Positions 1-5,668 are shown, counted from the first letter of the stretch. The stretch: 7,898 bases of DNA from Bacillota bacterium (GCA_023417635.1 JAEZFF010000118.1:1-7898); one strand, 5' to 3'. Notes: generated from the letters alone by a model not told the origin. Numbers and translations are program-made.

Positions 1-627
1 GATTACCGCCGCAACATTTTCACGCCACAAACCTTGTCTGCATTCGACCTCCGCTGGTTTGCGTACTATTCGGGTAAATCGACGGTACCCTGCGGAATGC
101 AGCAGACGGGAAGCACAGGTCATGTGCCGGGTATCAGCGGAAACGTCGATATGGATGTGGCATTTGTCAACTTTGGGGCTGCAAAGGCTCCAATTACTTC
201 TTCGCCGCACGTCGCTGTATTCTACCGGGTGTGCGCCGATGGCCGCTGGCTGCCGGAAGTGCAGAACCTGGCCGACTTTGCCGGTATCGCCGGAAAACCG
301 ATTACCGACGTGGCTATGAGGGCAAGCGGAGGAACAATAAAATACCGCGTCCATGTAAAAGGCGCAGACTGGCTGCCATGGGTAACCGGATGCGACATCA
401 ATAACCCGAACGGCTATGCGGGCGACGGGCATGAAATTGACGCGGTGCAGGCCATCTATTACACGCCGGAAGCGCTGAAACCGTCTAAATGTGCGAAGTA
501 CCGCATTGCACCGGTTGGCGGCGGATATTATGGCTGGCAACTCGATAGTCAGACCACAGGCGGGCAGGACGGCTATGCAGGGACGTTCGGTAAAACTATC
601 GACCGCCTGCAGGTGTGCATTGAGTGA
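1..627 (+). CDS. Phage endolysin, GH25 lysozyme C-terminal part plus triplicated wall-binding tail (5' partial)
   Basis: The reading frame is open from base 1, so the gene starts outside the window; 208 codons remain. Visible residues 15-55 match the end of a GH25 (Cellosyl-type) muramidase domain: a W-F-A-Y-Y strand, then C-G-M-Q-Q-T, then the G-I-S-G-N-V-D-M-D motif at residues 44-52. The catalytic acidic residues would lie upstream. Residues 73-208 hold three related modules (about 73-108, 113-153, 165-207), each beginning Y-R-[VI], carrying a central Trp and ending G-x-x-[IT]-[DT]-x-[VL]. By layout they resemble clostridial ChW-type wall-binding repeats. The inferred role is cleavage of peptidoglycan at the end of the lytic cycle, with the tail holding the enzyme on the wall. 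No TTG at base 34 is needed as a start, since the lysozyme homology runs through it. The next gene's ribosome site overlaps the stop codon. Family assignment is good; substrate specificity is not visible. Confidence 0.85.
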   Translation, partial: DYRRNIFTPQTLSAFDLRWFAYYSGKSTVPCGMQQTGSTGHVPGISGNVDMDVAFVNFGAAKAPITSSPHVAVFYRVCADGRWLPEVQNLADFAGIAGKPITDVAMRASGGTIKYRVHVKGADWLPWVTGCDINNPNGYAGDGHEIDAVQAIYYTPEALKPSKCAKYRIAPVGGGYYGWQLDSQTTGGQDGYAGTFGKTIDRLQVCIE

Positions 628-632
628 GGAGG
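627..632 (+). promoter_or_regulatory. Ribosome binding site overlapping the lysin stop
   Basis: AGGAGG starts on the last base of the lysin TGA and lies 8 nt before the GTG at 641. It decides in favour of 641 over the GTG at 635, which is only 2 nt away, and over longer in-frame starts inside the lysin gene. The overlap suggests translational coupling between the lysin and the next gene. Confidence 0.7.
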
Positions 633-640
633 TGGTGAAT

Positions 641-931
641 GTGACCGATACCGAGAGGACGGCACAGGAAGCGCTTGACAGCGCTAAATCAGCCCATCAT
701 CGCATCGACGGGCTGGAGAAAGAAGTAAAAGACATCCACACGCTGGCAGAAACCATGGCGGGAATGCAAAAAGAAATGGCCGGCATGAAGGACGATGTTG
801 GAGAGATTAAAGCAAGCGTTGCAACTATAACAGGAAAGCCCGGCCAAATGTGGAATCGCCTTATCTATTCCATCATTACAGCGCTTGGCAGCGGCCTCAT
901 TGGCGCGCTGCTTGCGCTCATATTAAAATAG
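641..931 (+). CDS. XhlA-like phage lysis protein: coiled coil plus C-terminal membrane anchor
   Basis: A 96-aa protein with a GTG start. Residues about 1-60 are polar and heptad-like (H-H-R-I-D-G-L-E-K-E-V, then M-A-G-M-Q-K-E-M-A-G-M-K-D-D-V), predicting a coiled coil. After a short G-K-P-G-Q-M-W linker, residues about 70-95 form one hydrophobic helix (L-I-Y-S-I-I-T-A-L-G-S-G-L-I-G-A-L-L-A-L-I) ending in Lys. This size and order match the haemolysin XhlA family seen in Gram-positive phage lysis cassettes, where the protein sits in the cytoplasmic membrane and works with a holin to release the lysin. The family call rests on architecture and motif memory, not on an alignment. It lies between lysin and putative holin on the same strand, 13 bp after the lysin stop. 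It could equally be filed as a second small holin. Confidence 0.65.
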   Translation: MTDTERTAQEALDSAKSAHHRIDGLEKEVKDIHTLAETMAGMQKEMAGMKDDVGEIKASVATITGKPGQMWNRLIYSIITALGSGLIGALLALILK

Positions 932-960
932 CCGGATTACCGGCGGAAAGAAGAATACTT

Positions 961-1452
961 ATGGATCATAACATGATGGTTCTCATTATTGTCTTCGGCG
1001 CGTGTATACTGATTGCTGGCGGTGCATACCTCGGCAACTTCCTCAGTAAAAAGAAAATCGACGTTTCCAAAGTGGAGGGAAAGGCGGTATCGGCTGCAAA
1101 CGCTGCACAGGCTTTCGCCCTCGCAATCGCTCCCTTCCTGCCCGCCAAATACGGCAGCATTTTGAGCAAGCTGGCTATCGCCTCCTATAAAGGTGTGAAC
1201 ACCGCAGAAGCATTGTGGAAAGCCTCCGTGCTGCCGGAAGAGAAGCGCAAGGCTACAGCCACAAGCTTAATTCAGTCGGAGCTTCAGCAGTCCGGAATTC
1301 AGGTTGATGATGAAGTAAACAAGCTTATCAGCGTGTCGGTTGACCTTATGTGCCGGTTTATGCCGAAGAGTCACATGGCCCCGGCAACTCCCGCACCGCA
1401 GACAGCCGCCGAAAGTGTGGCGGTCGCACCGAATACCAATGGTGCGGTGTAA
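961..1452 (+). CDS. Putative phage holin, LL-H-like
   Basis: A 163-aa protein starting at ATG 961, with a purine-rich ribosome site (GGAAAGAAG, 945-953) about 7 nt upstream; extension further 5' would only overlap the previous gene. Residues about 6-28 form a single membrane helix (V-L-I-I-V-F-G-A-C-I-L-I-A-G-G-A-Y-L) followed by Lys-rich S-K-K-K. The middle is Ala-rich and helical. Residues about 78-130 (G-V-N-T-A-E-A-L-W ... E-E-K-R-K-A-T ... G-I-Q-V-D-D-E-V-N-K-L-I) fit the pattern I associate with the LL-H holin superfamily (Phage_holin_6_1). The last 25 residues are a Pro/Ala/Thr-rich tail. The inferred role is permeabilising the membrane for lysis timing. It is the last gene of the lysis operon, followed 15 bp later by a strong terminator. 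Function is inferred from one membrane segment and position; it could be another membrane protein of the cassette. Confidence 0.6.
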   Translation: MDHNMMVLIIVFGACILIAGGAYLGNFLSKKKIDVSKVEGKAVSAANAAQAFALAIAPFLPAKYGSILSKLAIASYKGVNTAEALWKASVLPEEKRKATATSLIQSELQQSGIQVDDEVNKLISVSVDLMCRFMPKSHMAPATPAPQTAAESVAVAPNTNGAV

Positions 1453-1467
1453 AATCTGAATAAACAC

Positions 1468-1514
1468 AATAAGGCCGTATCGGATTGATTTCCGGTATGG
1501 CCTTATTATTTTGC
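1468..1514 (+). terminator. Rho-independent terminator of the phage lysis operon
   Basis: A 17-bp stem (1468-1484 with 1491-1507; two G-T wobbles) closes on the six-base loop TTGATT and is followed by ATTTTG. It begins 15 bp after the stop of the putative holin gene and separates it from the independently transcribed small gene. The stem is nearly symmetric, but only the plus-strand side follows a gene. Confidence 0.85.
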
Positions 1515-1524
1515 AATGAAGAAC

Positions 1525-1559
1525 TTTGTCTTGACAAAAATTCGCTATAATAATTATTT
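1525..1559 (+). promoter_or_regulatory. Probable promoter and operator-like palindrome of the small gene
   Basis: A perfect TTGACA (1531-1536) and a perfect TATAAT (1546-1551) occur here but are only 9 bp apart, too close to work as one promoter. Either TTGACA pairs with a poor -10 near 1554-1559 (17-bp spacing), or TATAAT pairs with TTGTCT at 1526-1531 (14-bp spacing). The -35 area is covered by a near-perfect inverted repeat, TTTGTC-TT-GACAAA (1525-1538), which could bind a dimeric repressor. A promoter is expected here because a terminator lies just upstream; its exact boxes remain uncertain. Confidence 0.45.
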
Positions 1560-1574
1560 AAAGGAAGTGATAAT

Positions 1575-1748
1575 ATGACGATTGAAGAGCTAAAAAAGAT
1601 TGATAAAACTGTCCAGGAAATACAATATCCATTTGGAGAGAACTATCCCAAATTCCACAAGATTTTCAAAGACACGGCAGAACGTTATGCTGTTCCGGTT
1701 ACGGAAGTTATTAAACAATATTCGGAATGGAAAAGCAGTAAGGCATAA
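1575..1748 (+). CDS. Small hypothetical protein (57 aa), possible prophage moron gene
   Basis: ATG 1575 follows a good ribosome site (AAGGAAGTGA, 1561-1570) with about 4-8 nt spacing, and the frame runs 57 codons to TAA. The product is charged and probably helical: an N-terminal T-I-E-E-L-K-K-I-D-K-T-V-Q-E-I segment, a central Y-P-F-G-E-N-Y-P-K-F-H aromatic patch, then F-K-D-T-A-E-R-Y-A-V-P-V-T-E-V-I-K-Q-Y. There is no signal peptide, membrane helix or Cys cluster. I do not recognise the family. GC content is 36% by my count, visibly lower than in the lysis genes. With its own ribosome site, an upstream terminator and a downstream terminator it forms an autonomous unit between the lysis operon and the tRNA, the position typical of phage morons or lysogenic-conversion genes. 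It could also be a host gene if the prophage boundary lies further left. Confidence 0.65.
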   Translation: MTIEELKKIDKTVQEIQYPFGENYPKFHKIFKDTAERYAVPVTEVIKQYSEWKSSKA

Positions 1749-1752
1749 TTGT

Positions 1753-1795
1753 ATATCCCCGCTGACCGATTGGCTGGCGGGGAATATTCATTTTT
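1753..1795 (+). terminator. Rho-independent terminator of the small gene
   Basis: CCCCGCTGACC (1757-1767) pairs with GGCTGGCGGGG (1772-1782) around the loop GATT, with one A-C mismatch and two wobbles; short AT-rich flanks extend the stem. A T-rich run ending in TTTTT (1791-1795) follows. It begins just after the small gene's TAA at 1746-1748. Confidence 0.75.
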
Positions 1796-1831
1796 AATGG
1801 CGCATAATTGGCGCAAATCTTATTTTGCAGT

Positions 1832-1879
1832 AAAAAAATACCCGCACGGTTTACCGGAAACCCAGTAACCATGCGGGTA
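1832..1879 (-). terminator. Terminator downstream of tRNA-Val
   Basis: Read on the minus strand, TACCCGCATGGTT and AACCGTGCGGGTA (outer arms, 1867-1879 and 1839-1851) pair, and ACTGG with CCGGT continues the stem around the loop GTTT, with one bulged A. T7 (plus-strand A run at 1832-1838) follows directly. It lies 4 bp beyond the encoded CCA of the tRNA. The plus-strand copy is followed by ATTTT, so it may also weakly stop transcription arriving from the prophage side. Confidence 0.85.
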
Positions 1880-1883
1880 ATTT

Positions 1884-1960
1884 TGGTGGACGTTATAGGA
1901 CTCGAACCTATGACCTTTCGCACGTCAAGCGAACGCTCTAGCCAGCTGAGCTAAACATCC
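1884..1960 (-). tRNA. tRNA-Val (anticodon GAC)
   Basis: The minus strand folds into a full cloverleaf. The acceptor stem pairs GGATGTT with AACGTCC (one wobble), the D stem GCTC with GAGC, the anticodon stem TTCGC with GCGAA around loop TTGACGT (anticodon GAC, reading GUC/GUU valine codons), and the T stem ATAGG with CCTAT around TTCGAGT. The discriminator is A and CCA is encoded at 1884-1886. The 3' end points toward the prophage genes, so this gene is a plausible integration target whose 3' part would be preserved on insertion. It is transcribed alone, from a good promoter to a strong terminator. Confidence 0.96.
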
Positions 1961-1979
1961 AAATCTATCCGACTCGATT

Positions 1980-2008
1980 ATTATAACGCAGCGCAGCCCA
2001 AAAATCAA
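1980..2008 (-). promoter_or_regulatory. Promoter of tRNA-Val
   Basis: On the minus strand TTGATT (2003-2008) and a perfect TATAAT (1980-1985) are separated by 17 bp. Transcription would start near 1973, about a dozen bases before the mature tRNA 5' end at 1960. A GC-rich stretch (GCTGCGC) lies in the spacer. Confidence 0.8.
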
Positions 2009-2070
2009 GTAAAAATCGACGAAATCCGTTTTATCCTGCAAAAAAACAAATTAAAAAACGGCCGTATCCC

Positions 2071-2099
2071 TTGTGAATTCAAATTGTTTTCGATATAAT
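2071..2099 (+). promoter_or_regulatory. Promoter of the patatin-like gene
   Basis: TTGTGA (2071-2076) and a perfect TATAAT (2094-2099) are 17 bp apart. An A/T-rich stretch at about 2038-2057 just upstream could act as an UP element. The predicted start near 2106 leaves a leader of roughly 48 nt before the ATG at 2154, and also makes a translation start at 2073 impossible from this promoter. Confidence 0.8.
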
Positions 2100-2153
2100 G
2101 TGATTTATAACAATTCAAACAATAATACATGTGCAGAAAGGGAGCAGCATTTT

Positions 2154-3005
2154 ATGCCAACCGGTCTTGTACTGGAAGGCGGAGGTATGCGTGGCTGGTA
2201 TACGGCCGGTGTACTCACGACTTTCACAGAAAACAATATTTCATTTGAGAATGTATATGGAATTTCAGCGGGCGCATTCAATGCGCTTCCCTTCATTTCA
2301 GGGCAGAATACCTCTGAATTTGTCCGCACCATGATAAACGTTGTAAATGATGAGCGGCTTGTAAGTTCGGAGAACCTGAAAAGAACCGGTTCCGTTTTTG
2401 GCTTTGATTTTCTGTATAATGAACTTCTGCCGAACAGCCTGCATTTTGACTACAAAACTTTTTTTGAGTCGCCAGTTCAGCTGAAATCCGGAACCACCGA
2501 CCTGAAAACAGGCAAACCGGTGTTCTTTGAAAAAGCGGATATGGACAGGCAGTTTACCGCAGTCCGCGCCTCCTGTTCGCTGCCCATGATTTCAAACATT
2601 GTGCATTACCGTGGCTGCGACCTTCTGGATGGCGGGTATTCCGCGCCGATTCCGGCGGAGTATGCTTTTTCGGATGGAAACGAAAAGAATGTTATTGTTT
2701 TTACGCGTGAAGCTGGCTACCGGAAAGGGCCGGAACCGGAGTTTTCACGGGAAAAGCTCAATGAAAAATACAGTAGGTACCCTGCTTTTGTTGAAAATGT
2801 TCTGCATCGGTCAGAGCTTTATAACCATGAGCTTGACGCCTGCACAGACTATGAAAAAGAGGGCAGGGCGTTTTTAATTCGTCCGAGCGCACCAATCCGT
2901 ATTGGCCGCTGTGAGAATGACCCAAAGAGGCTTATGGAAGTGTACAGTCTAGGGCTGCGTGATGCGCAGACACTTCTCCCAAAACTGAAAGAATTTCTCA
3001 CCTAA
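2154..3005 (+). CDS. Patatin-like phospholipase (YjjU-like)
   Basis: A 283-aa protein. ATG 2154 is chosen because AAAGGGAG (2137-2144) lies 9 nt upstream and the patatin fold begins at once; the in-frame extension back to 2073 lies inside the promoter. All catalytic elements are present: oxyanion loop G-G-G-M-R-G (residues 9-14), nucleophile elbow G-I-S-A-G with Ser38, and the dyad Asp159 in D-G-G. No signal peptide or membrane helix is seen, so it should be a cytoplasmic or membrane-peripheral serine lipid acyl hydrolase. Length and the C-terminal extension after the Asp motif resemble the bacterial YjjU-type patatin family with a DUF6363-like tail; that subfamily call is from memory. Substrate cannot be read from sequence. 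It is monocistronic, divergent from tRNA-Val, and converges on the flippase gene. No cyclase or other effector partner adjoins it, so a housekeeping role in lipid turnover is more likely than defence. Confidence 0.9.
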   Translation: MPTGLVLEGGGMRGWYTAGVLTTFTENNISFENVYGISAGAFNALPFISGQNTSEFVRTMINVVNDERLVSSENLKRTGSVFGFDFLYNELLPNSLHFDYKTFFESPVQLKSGTTDLKTGKPVFFEKADMDRQFTAVRASCSLPMISNIVHYRGCDLLDGGYSAPIPAEYAFSDGNEKNVIVFTREAGYRKGPEPEFSREKLNEKYSRYPAFVENVLHRSELYNHELDACTDYEKEGRAFLIRPSAPIRIGRCENDPKRLMEVYSLGLRDAQTLLPKLKEFLT

Positions 3006-3013
3006 GCTTAAAC

Positions 3014-4543
3014 TCAGCGGTTTCGGCGCAGGCGGGCAAGAACCGGAACAATCATGGTGCGTTTCAAATATTGGAACTCTGTAGTGCGGTAAAAAATCAG
3101 CAGGTAAATTGCGTTTGGAACGGCTAGGCAGATGAGGCAGCGCAGGGCAAAAGCACCAATTCCAAATCCGCTGATCAGGCTGCAAAGCAGCCAGGTAAGC
3201 GCGCCAACGGCAAAAGTAAGGGCCGTATAATTGACGTAGCGAAAAAAATAGGGCCTTACGGAGCGGTGAAAGCCATGGCGGAACAGGACGAGCGGTTCTA
3301 CCCACAAGTCAGTCGTGAGGGTACTGATTAAAGTGCCGAGAAAGACGCCGGAAATACCCATTGTCTGGCCGAGAATGATAGAAGCGGCAAGGTTAACCAA
3401 GGCTTCCGCCACTGCCTTGTAACGGTCGTACCAAAAAAGCCCAAACGAATTTTTAAAAGTAAGGGTTGCCTGACGCATACCGGTTGCGTAGAAATTAATG
3501 ACAATCAGCAGGACTGTGTCACTTGGCAGAAGCATCTTTGCACCAGCCCAAAGGCGGATAAACGGGTTGAACAGGCACAGCAGGCAAATGGAGCAGAAAC
3601 TGAAAATCCAAAATCCCGCAAAATTGACCGCAAGGTAGATGCTGTATGGCCTGCGGCCCTTTTCTGTTGCTCCGAGGTTTCCCACACTGGCGGTAATCCC
3701 ATTGAAAACCTGTGATGTGAGCTTTTCCAGTGCGTTTACAATAATGGCGTAGTTGCTGTAAAAACCAACGCTTACAATTCCGAAGAAGCGGGAAATCAGC
3801 AGGTTGTCGGTTCCGTTTACTACCACGCCGCCAAAGCGGTGGAGAAACATAGCCTTAATATTTTTGAAGATCTCAGCGCGGTCAGCCGCGCTGAGTTTTT
3901 CGTTTTGGTACTTTTTTAAGTAGGGGTACATTTTCCCAGCCTTGCGCGCGAGAAAATAGTTGGTCAAAAAGCTGAAAAGAATCTGCAGGCTGAAATACAG
4001 AATAAAATTATGGGTCAAAAGCAATGCGGCAATCTGGCAAACATTCTGTACAATGCAGAAGCCGTATTGGTACAGGGTGCAGATATACCCTTTTTGGTCG
4101 GCTGTGATGATGCACTGCTTGTAAGAAAAGAAATACGTAATCACTGAGTTCAGCACATACAGCAGGTAAATCAGTGTCAGGTTCGGCACACTGACACTTT
4201 TGTCAATAAAAAAATGGTAACACGGCGTCAGTAAAAGACCGGCGCCGCCAATCACAAGCCCAATGGTGCGGTATGACTTTTTAAAAAGCGTCATCAGCGC
4301 GCCGAGCTTTTTATGGTCCTGCTCAGCAAGAGGCTGGTACATGTGGAAAATAATTGCTTGGCCAAAGCCCATTTCCGCAAGGGCCAGCAGAGACAGAATA
4401 TTTCCAAACAGGCCATCCACACCGAGGTAGGTTTCACCCAGTGTTCGGATAAACACCATTCGGCAGAGAAAACTCATCAGGATGCCAACGACTTGGCTTA
4501 CAACGTTTACGGCTACATTCCGTATCGAGTTAGCGGTACGCAA
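3014..4543 (-). CDS. Polysaccharide/oligosaccharide flippase, Wzx-like (MOP superfamily)
   Basis: A 509-aa polytopic membrane protein, the usual length for the RfbX/Wzx-type polysaccharide transporter family. The N-terminus (R-T-A-N-S-I-R-N-V-A-V-N-V-V-S-Q) is the family's typical opening, followed by helices at about 10-32, 40-62, 90-112, 118-138, 152-175 and 178-197, a basic cytoplasmic loop near 198-235, then F-G-I-V-S-V-G-F-Y-S-N-Y-A and further helices to the end, about 12-14 in all. It would move lipid-linked glycan units across the cytoplasmic membrane. The start is TTG at 4541-4543, with AAAGGTG (4552-4558) as ribosome site 8 nt upstream; no in-frame ATG or GTG lies between it and the upstream stop. 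It lies 141 bp downstream of sir2 on the same strand, with no glycosyltransferases in view, so the glycan exported is unknown. A stand-alone location is unusual but not rare. Confidence 0.88.
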   Translation of the reverse strand: MRTANSIRNVAVNVVSQVVGILMSFLCRMVFIRTLGETYLGVDGLFGNILSLLALAEMGFGQAIIFHMYQPLAEQDHKKLGALMTLFKKSYRTIGLVIGGAGLLLTPCYHFFIDKSVSVPNLTLIYLLYVLNSVITYFFSYKQCIITADQKGYICTLYQYGFCIVQNVCQIAALLLTHNFILYFSLQILFSFLTNYFLARKAGKMYPYLKKYQNEKLSAADRAEIFKNIKAMFLHRFGGVVVNGTDNLLISRFFGIVSVGFYSNYAIIVNALEKLTSQVFNGITASVGNLGATEKGRRPYSIYLAVNFAGFWIFSFCSICLLCLFNPFIRLWAGAKMLLPSDTVLLIVINFYATGMRQATLTFKNSFGLFWYDRYKAVAEALVNLAASIILGQTMGISGVFLGTLISTLTTDLWVEPLVLFRHGFHRSVRPYFFRYVNYTALTFAVGALTWLLCSLISGFGIGAFALRCLICLAVPNAIYLLIFYRTTEFQYLKRTMIVPVLARLRRNR

Positions 4544-4684
4544 TTCTCCAACACCTTTCTGTATCTGCCTTTTGCATGAGTCAGTAGTATAAATATTATC
4601 ATTAGAATTCCATTACTATACCGCAGAAATGTGACAGAATTTTGGACGCGGACCGGAGGCCACGCAAAAATTTTAGCAGAATCC
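4544..4684. other. Intergenic region between sir2 and the flippase gene
   Basis: No gene is seen. On the minus strand an imperfect stem around 4638-4672 combines GCG-GGCC with GGTC-CGC (one bulge) and flanking AATTTT/AAAATT, but no T-run follows, so it is a poor terminator candidate. TATACT (4586-4591) and TATAGT (4615-4620) on the minus strand could be -10 boxes for the flippase, yet neither has a good -35. Whether the two genes share a transcript cannot be settled from sequence. Confidence 0.4.
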
Positions 4685-5407
4685 TCAGTGCGCGGCAATA
4701 GCTTTGAGAGTTTCCCCAATTTTCCCGGAAATCACCAGGTCAGCGCGCCGGTCGAGCGGCGTAGGGGTTTTGTTGATAAGAACCAGCCGGTGTCCATGGT
4801 AGTAATCTACCAGGCCGGCAGCAGGGTAAACGGCAAGCGAGGTTCCACCAACAATCAGCATATCAGCGGAAGCAATATTTTCCACGGCACCTTCGATCGT
4901 TTGTTGGTTCAGCATCTCGCCATAGAGCACAACGTCAGGCTTTACTACGCCGCCGCAGCTGCAAACCGGAATGCCGTGGCTGTCACGAATCCATTCTGCG
5001 TTGTATGATTTCCCGCAGCGGGTGCAGTAGTTCCGCAGAACGGAGCCGTGCAGCTCGTAGACATTTCTGCTGCCCGCTTTTTGGTGCAGCCCGTCAATGT
5101 TCTGGGTGACGACAGCCGTCAGTTTCCCCGCCCGCTCAAGCTCCGCCAGTTTGCGGTGGGCGGCGTTGGGCTCCGCGTCAAGGCAAAGCATCCGGTCACG
5201 GTAGAAGCGAAAAAACTCCTCTGTATGTTTTTCAAAAAATTCATGGCTCAGCATGGTTTCCGGCGGGTATTTATAGTGCTGGCGGTACAGGCCGTCTACC
5301 CCGCGGAAATCCGGAATACCGCTTTCCGTGGAAACGCCCGCCCCGCCAAAAAATACAATGCGGCTGCTTTCTTCGGCCATCTGCTGCAGCTTTTCAAGAT
5401 CCGTCAT
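4685..5407 (-). CDS. NAD-dependent protein deacylase, Sir2 (sirtuin) family
   Basis: A 240-aa single-domain sirtuin, the normal bacterial length. NAD-binding G-G-A-G-V-S-T-E-S-G-I-P-D-F-R-G spans residues 21-36, Q-N-I-D is 102-105, the catalytic base is His120 in H-G-S, zinc ligands are Cys128, Cys131, Cys149 and Cys151, and the second nucleotide loop G-T-S is 188-190. It removes acyl groups from protein lysines using NAD+, yielding nicotinamide and O-acyl-ADP-ribose. The zinc module and intact motifs indicate an active enzyme of the CobB/SrtN kind; the acyl preference is not certain. The start is ATG 5405-5407, set by GGGAGG (5415-5420) 7 nt upstream, which excludes an earlier ATG at 5446. 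It is divergent from the chemotaxis receptor and upstream of the flippase. Sir2-containing defence proteins are usually larger or fused to other domains; nothing here suggests that. Confidence 0.95.
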   Translation of the reverse strand: MTDLEKLQQMAEESSRIVFFGGAGVSTESGIPDFRGVDGLYRQHYKYPPETMLSHEFFEKHTEEFFRFYRDRMLCLDAEPNAAHRKLAELERAGKLTAVVTQNIDGLHQKAGSRNVYELHGSVLRNYCTRCGKSYNAEWIRDSHGIPVCSCGGVVKPDVVLYGEMLNQQTIEGAVENIASADMLIVGGTSLAVYPAAGLVDYYHGHRLVLINKTPTPLDRRADLVISGKIGETLKAIAAH

Positions 5408-5452
5408 AAGAATTCCTCCCATACTCTCTAAACTTGTAATTTGCATAGTTTT

Positions 5453-5481
5453 ATCCTAATCGCTTTCCTAGTGGAATGCAA
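5453..5481 (-). promoter_or_regulatory. Possible promoter of sir2
   Basis: On the minus strand TTGCAT (5476-5481) and TAGGAT (5453-5458) are 17 bp apart, each only a moderate match (3/6 and 4/6) to sigma-A consensus. The predicted start near 5447 would give a leader of about 40 nt. A second TTGCAT overlaps at 5481-5486. The assignment rests on spacing and position only. Confidence 0.35.
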
Positions 5482-5531
5482 TGCAAGAAGCTTTTTCTAT
5501 TCCATTCGAACGAAAACTTTAACGAAACAGA

Positions 5532-5560
5532 TTGTATTCTGTAAAAAAATTCACTATAAT
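5532..5560 (+). promoter_or_regulatory. Promoter of the chemotaxis receptor gene
   Basis: TTGTAT (5532-5537) and a perfect TATAAT (5555-5560) are 17 bp apart, with A7 in the spacer. This is a sigma-A type promoter; I saw no motility sigma-D (sigma-28) type site nearby. The predicted start near 5567 leaves an untranslated leader of about 100 nt. Upstream, AACGAAA occurs twice (5509-5515 and 5521-5527), 12 bp apart, a possible but unproven activator site. Confidence 0.7.
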
Positions 5561-5668
5561 AACAATACAAGAAGTAAATCTTTTCCTGCGATGGAATTGG
5601 ATTTCTACAGTTTCAACCAACTCACAACAATTGTTTATGCTTATGCGTGATGTAAGGGAGAATTTGCC

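Noticed and set aside
34..627. Lysin gene starting at TTG 34
   Set aside because: The frame is open to base 1, no ribosome site precedes base 34, and the sequence there is the interior of a GH25 domain.
1531..1551. TTGACA and TATAAT read as one consensus promoter
   Set aside because: The spacing is 9 bp, far from the required 16-18 bp; the two perfect boxes cannot serve one polymerase.
2073..2153. N-terminal extension of the patatin gene
   Set aside because: It would begin inside the -35 box of the promoter at 2071-2099, and a good ribosome site precedes ATG 2154.
2154..3005. Patatin as a CBASS-type (CapV-like) anti-phage effector near a prophage
   Set aside because: No cyclic-nucleotide synthase or accessory gene adjoins it, it has its own promoter, and its length and layout fit a common housekeeping patatin family.
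4631..5008. Plus-strand open frame opposite the sir2 gene
   Set aside because: It is a shadow of the conserved sirtuin reading frame, with no ribosome site and no recognisable domain.
4685..5407. Sir2 gene as a defence NADase
   Set aside because: It is a compact single-domain sirtuin with intact zinc cysteines and catalytic His, the form of an ordinary protein deacylase, with no fused or partner defence domain.
5408..5446. Earlier Sir2 start at 5446
   Set aside because: The extra 13 residues lack sirtuin similarity and overlap the strong ribosome site serving ATG 5407.
5591..5650. 19-codon leader peptide in the 5' leader of the chemotaxis receptor gene
   Set aside because: No ribosome site precedes its ATG, and there is no run of regulatory codons or hairpin pair suggesting attenuation.
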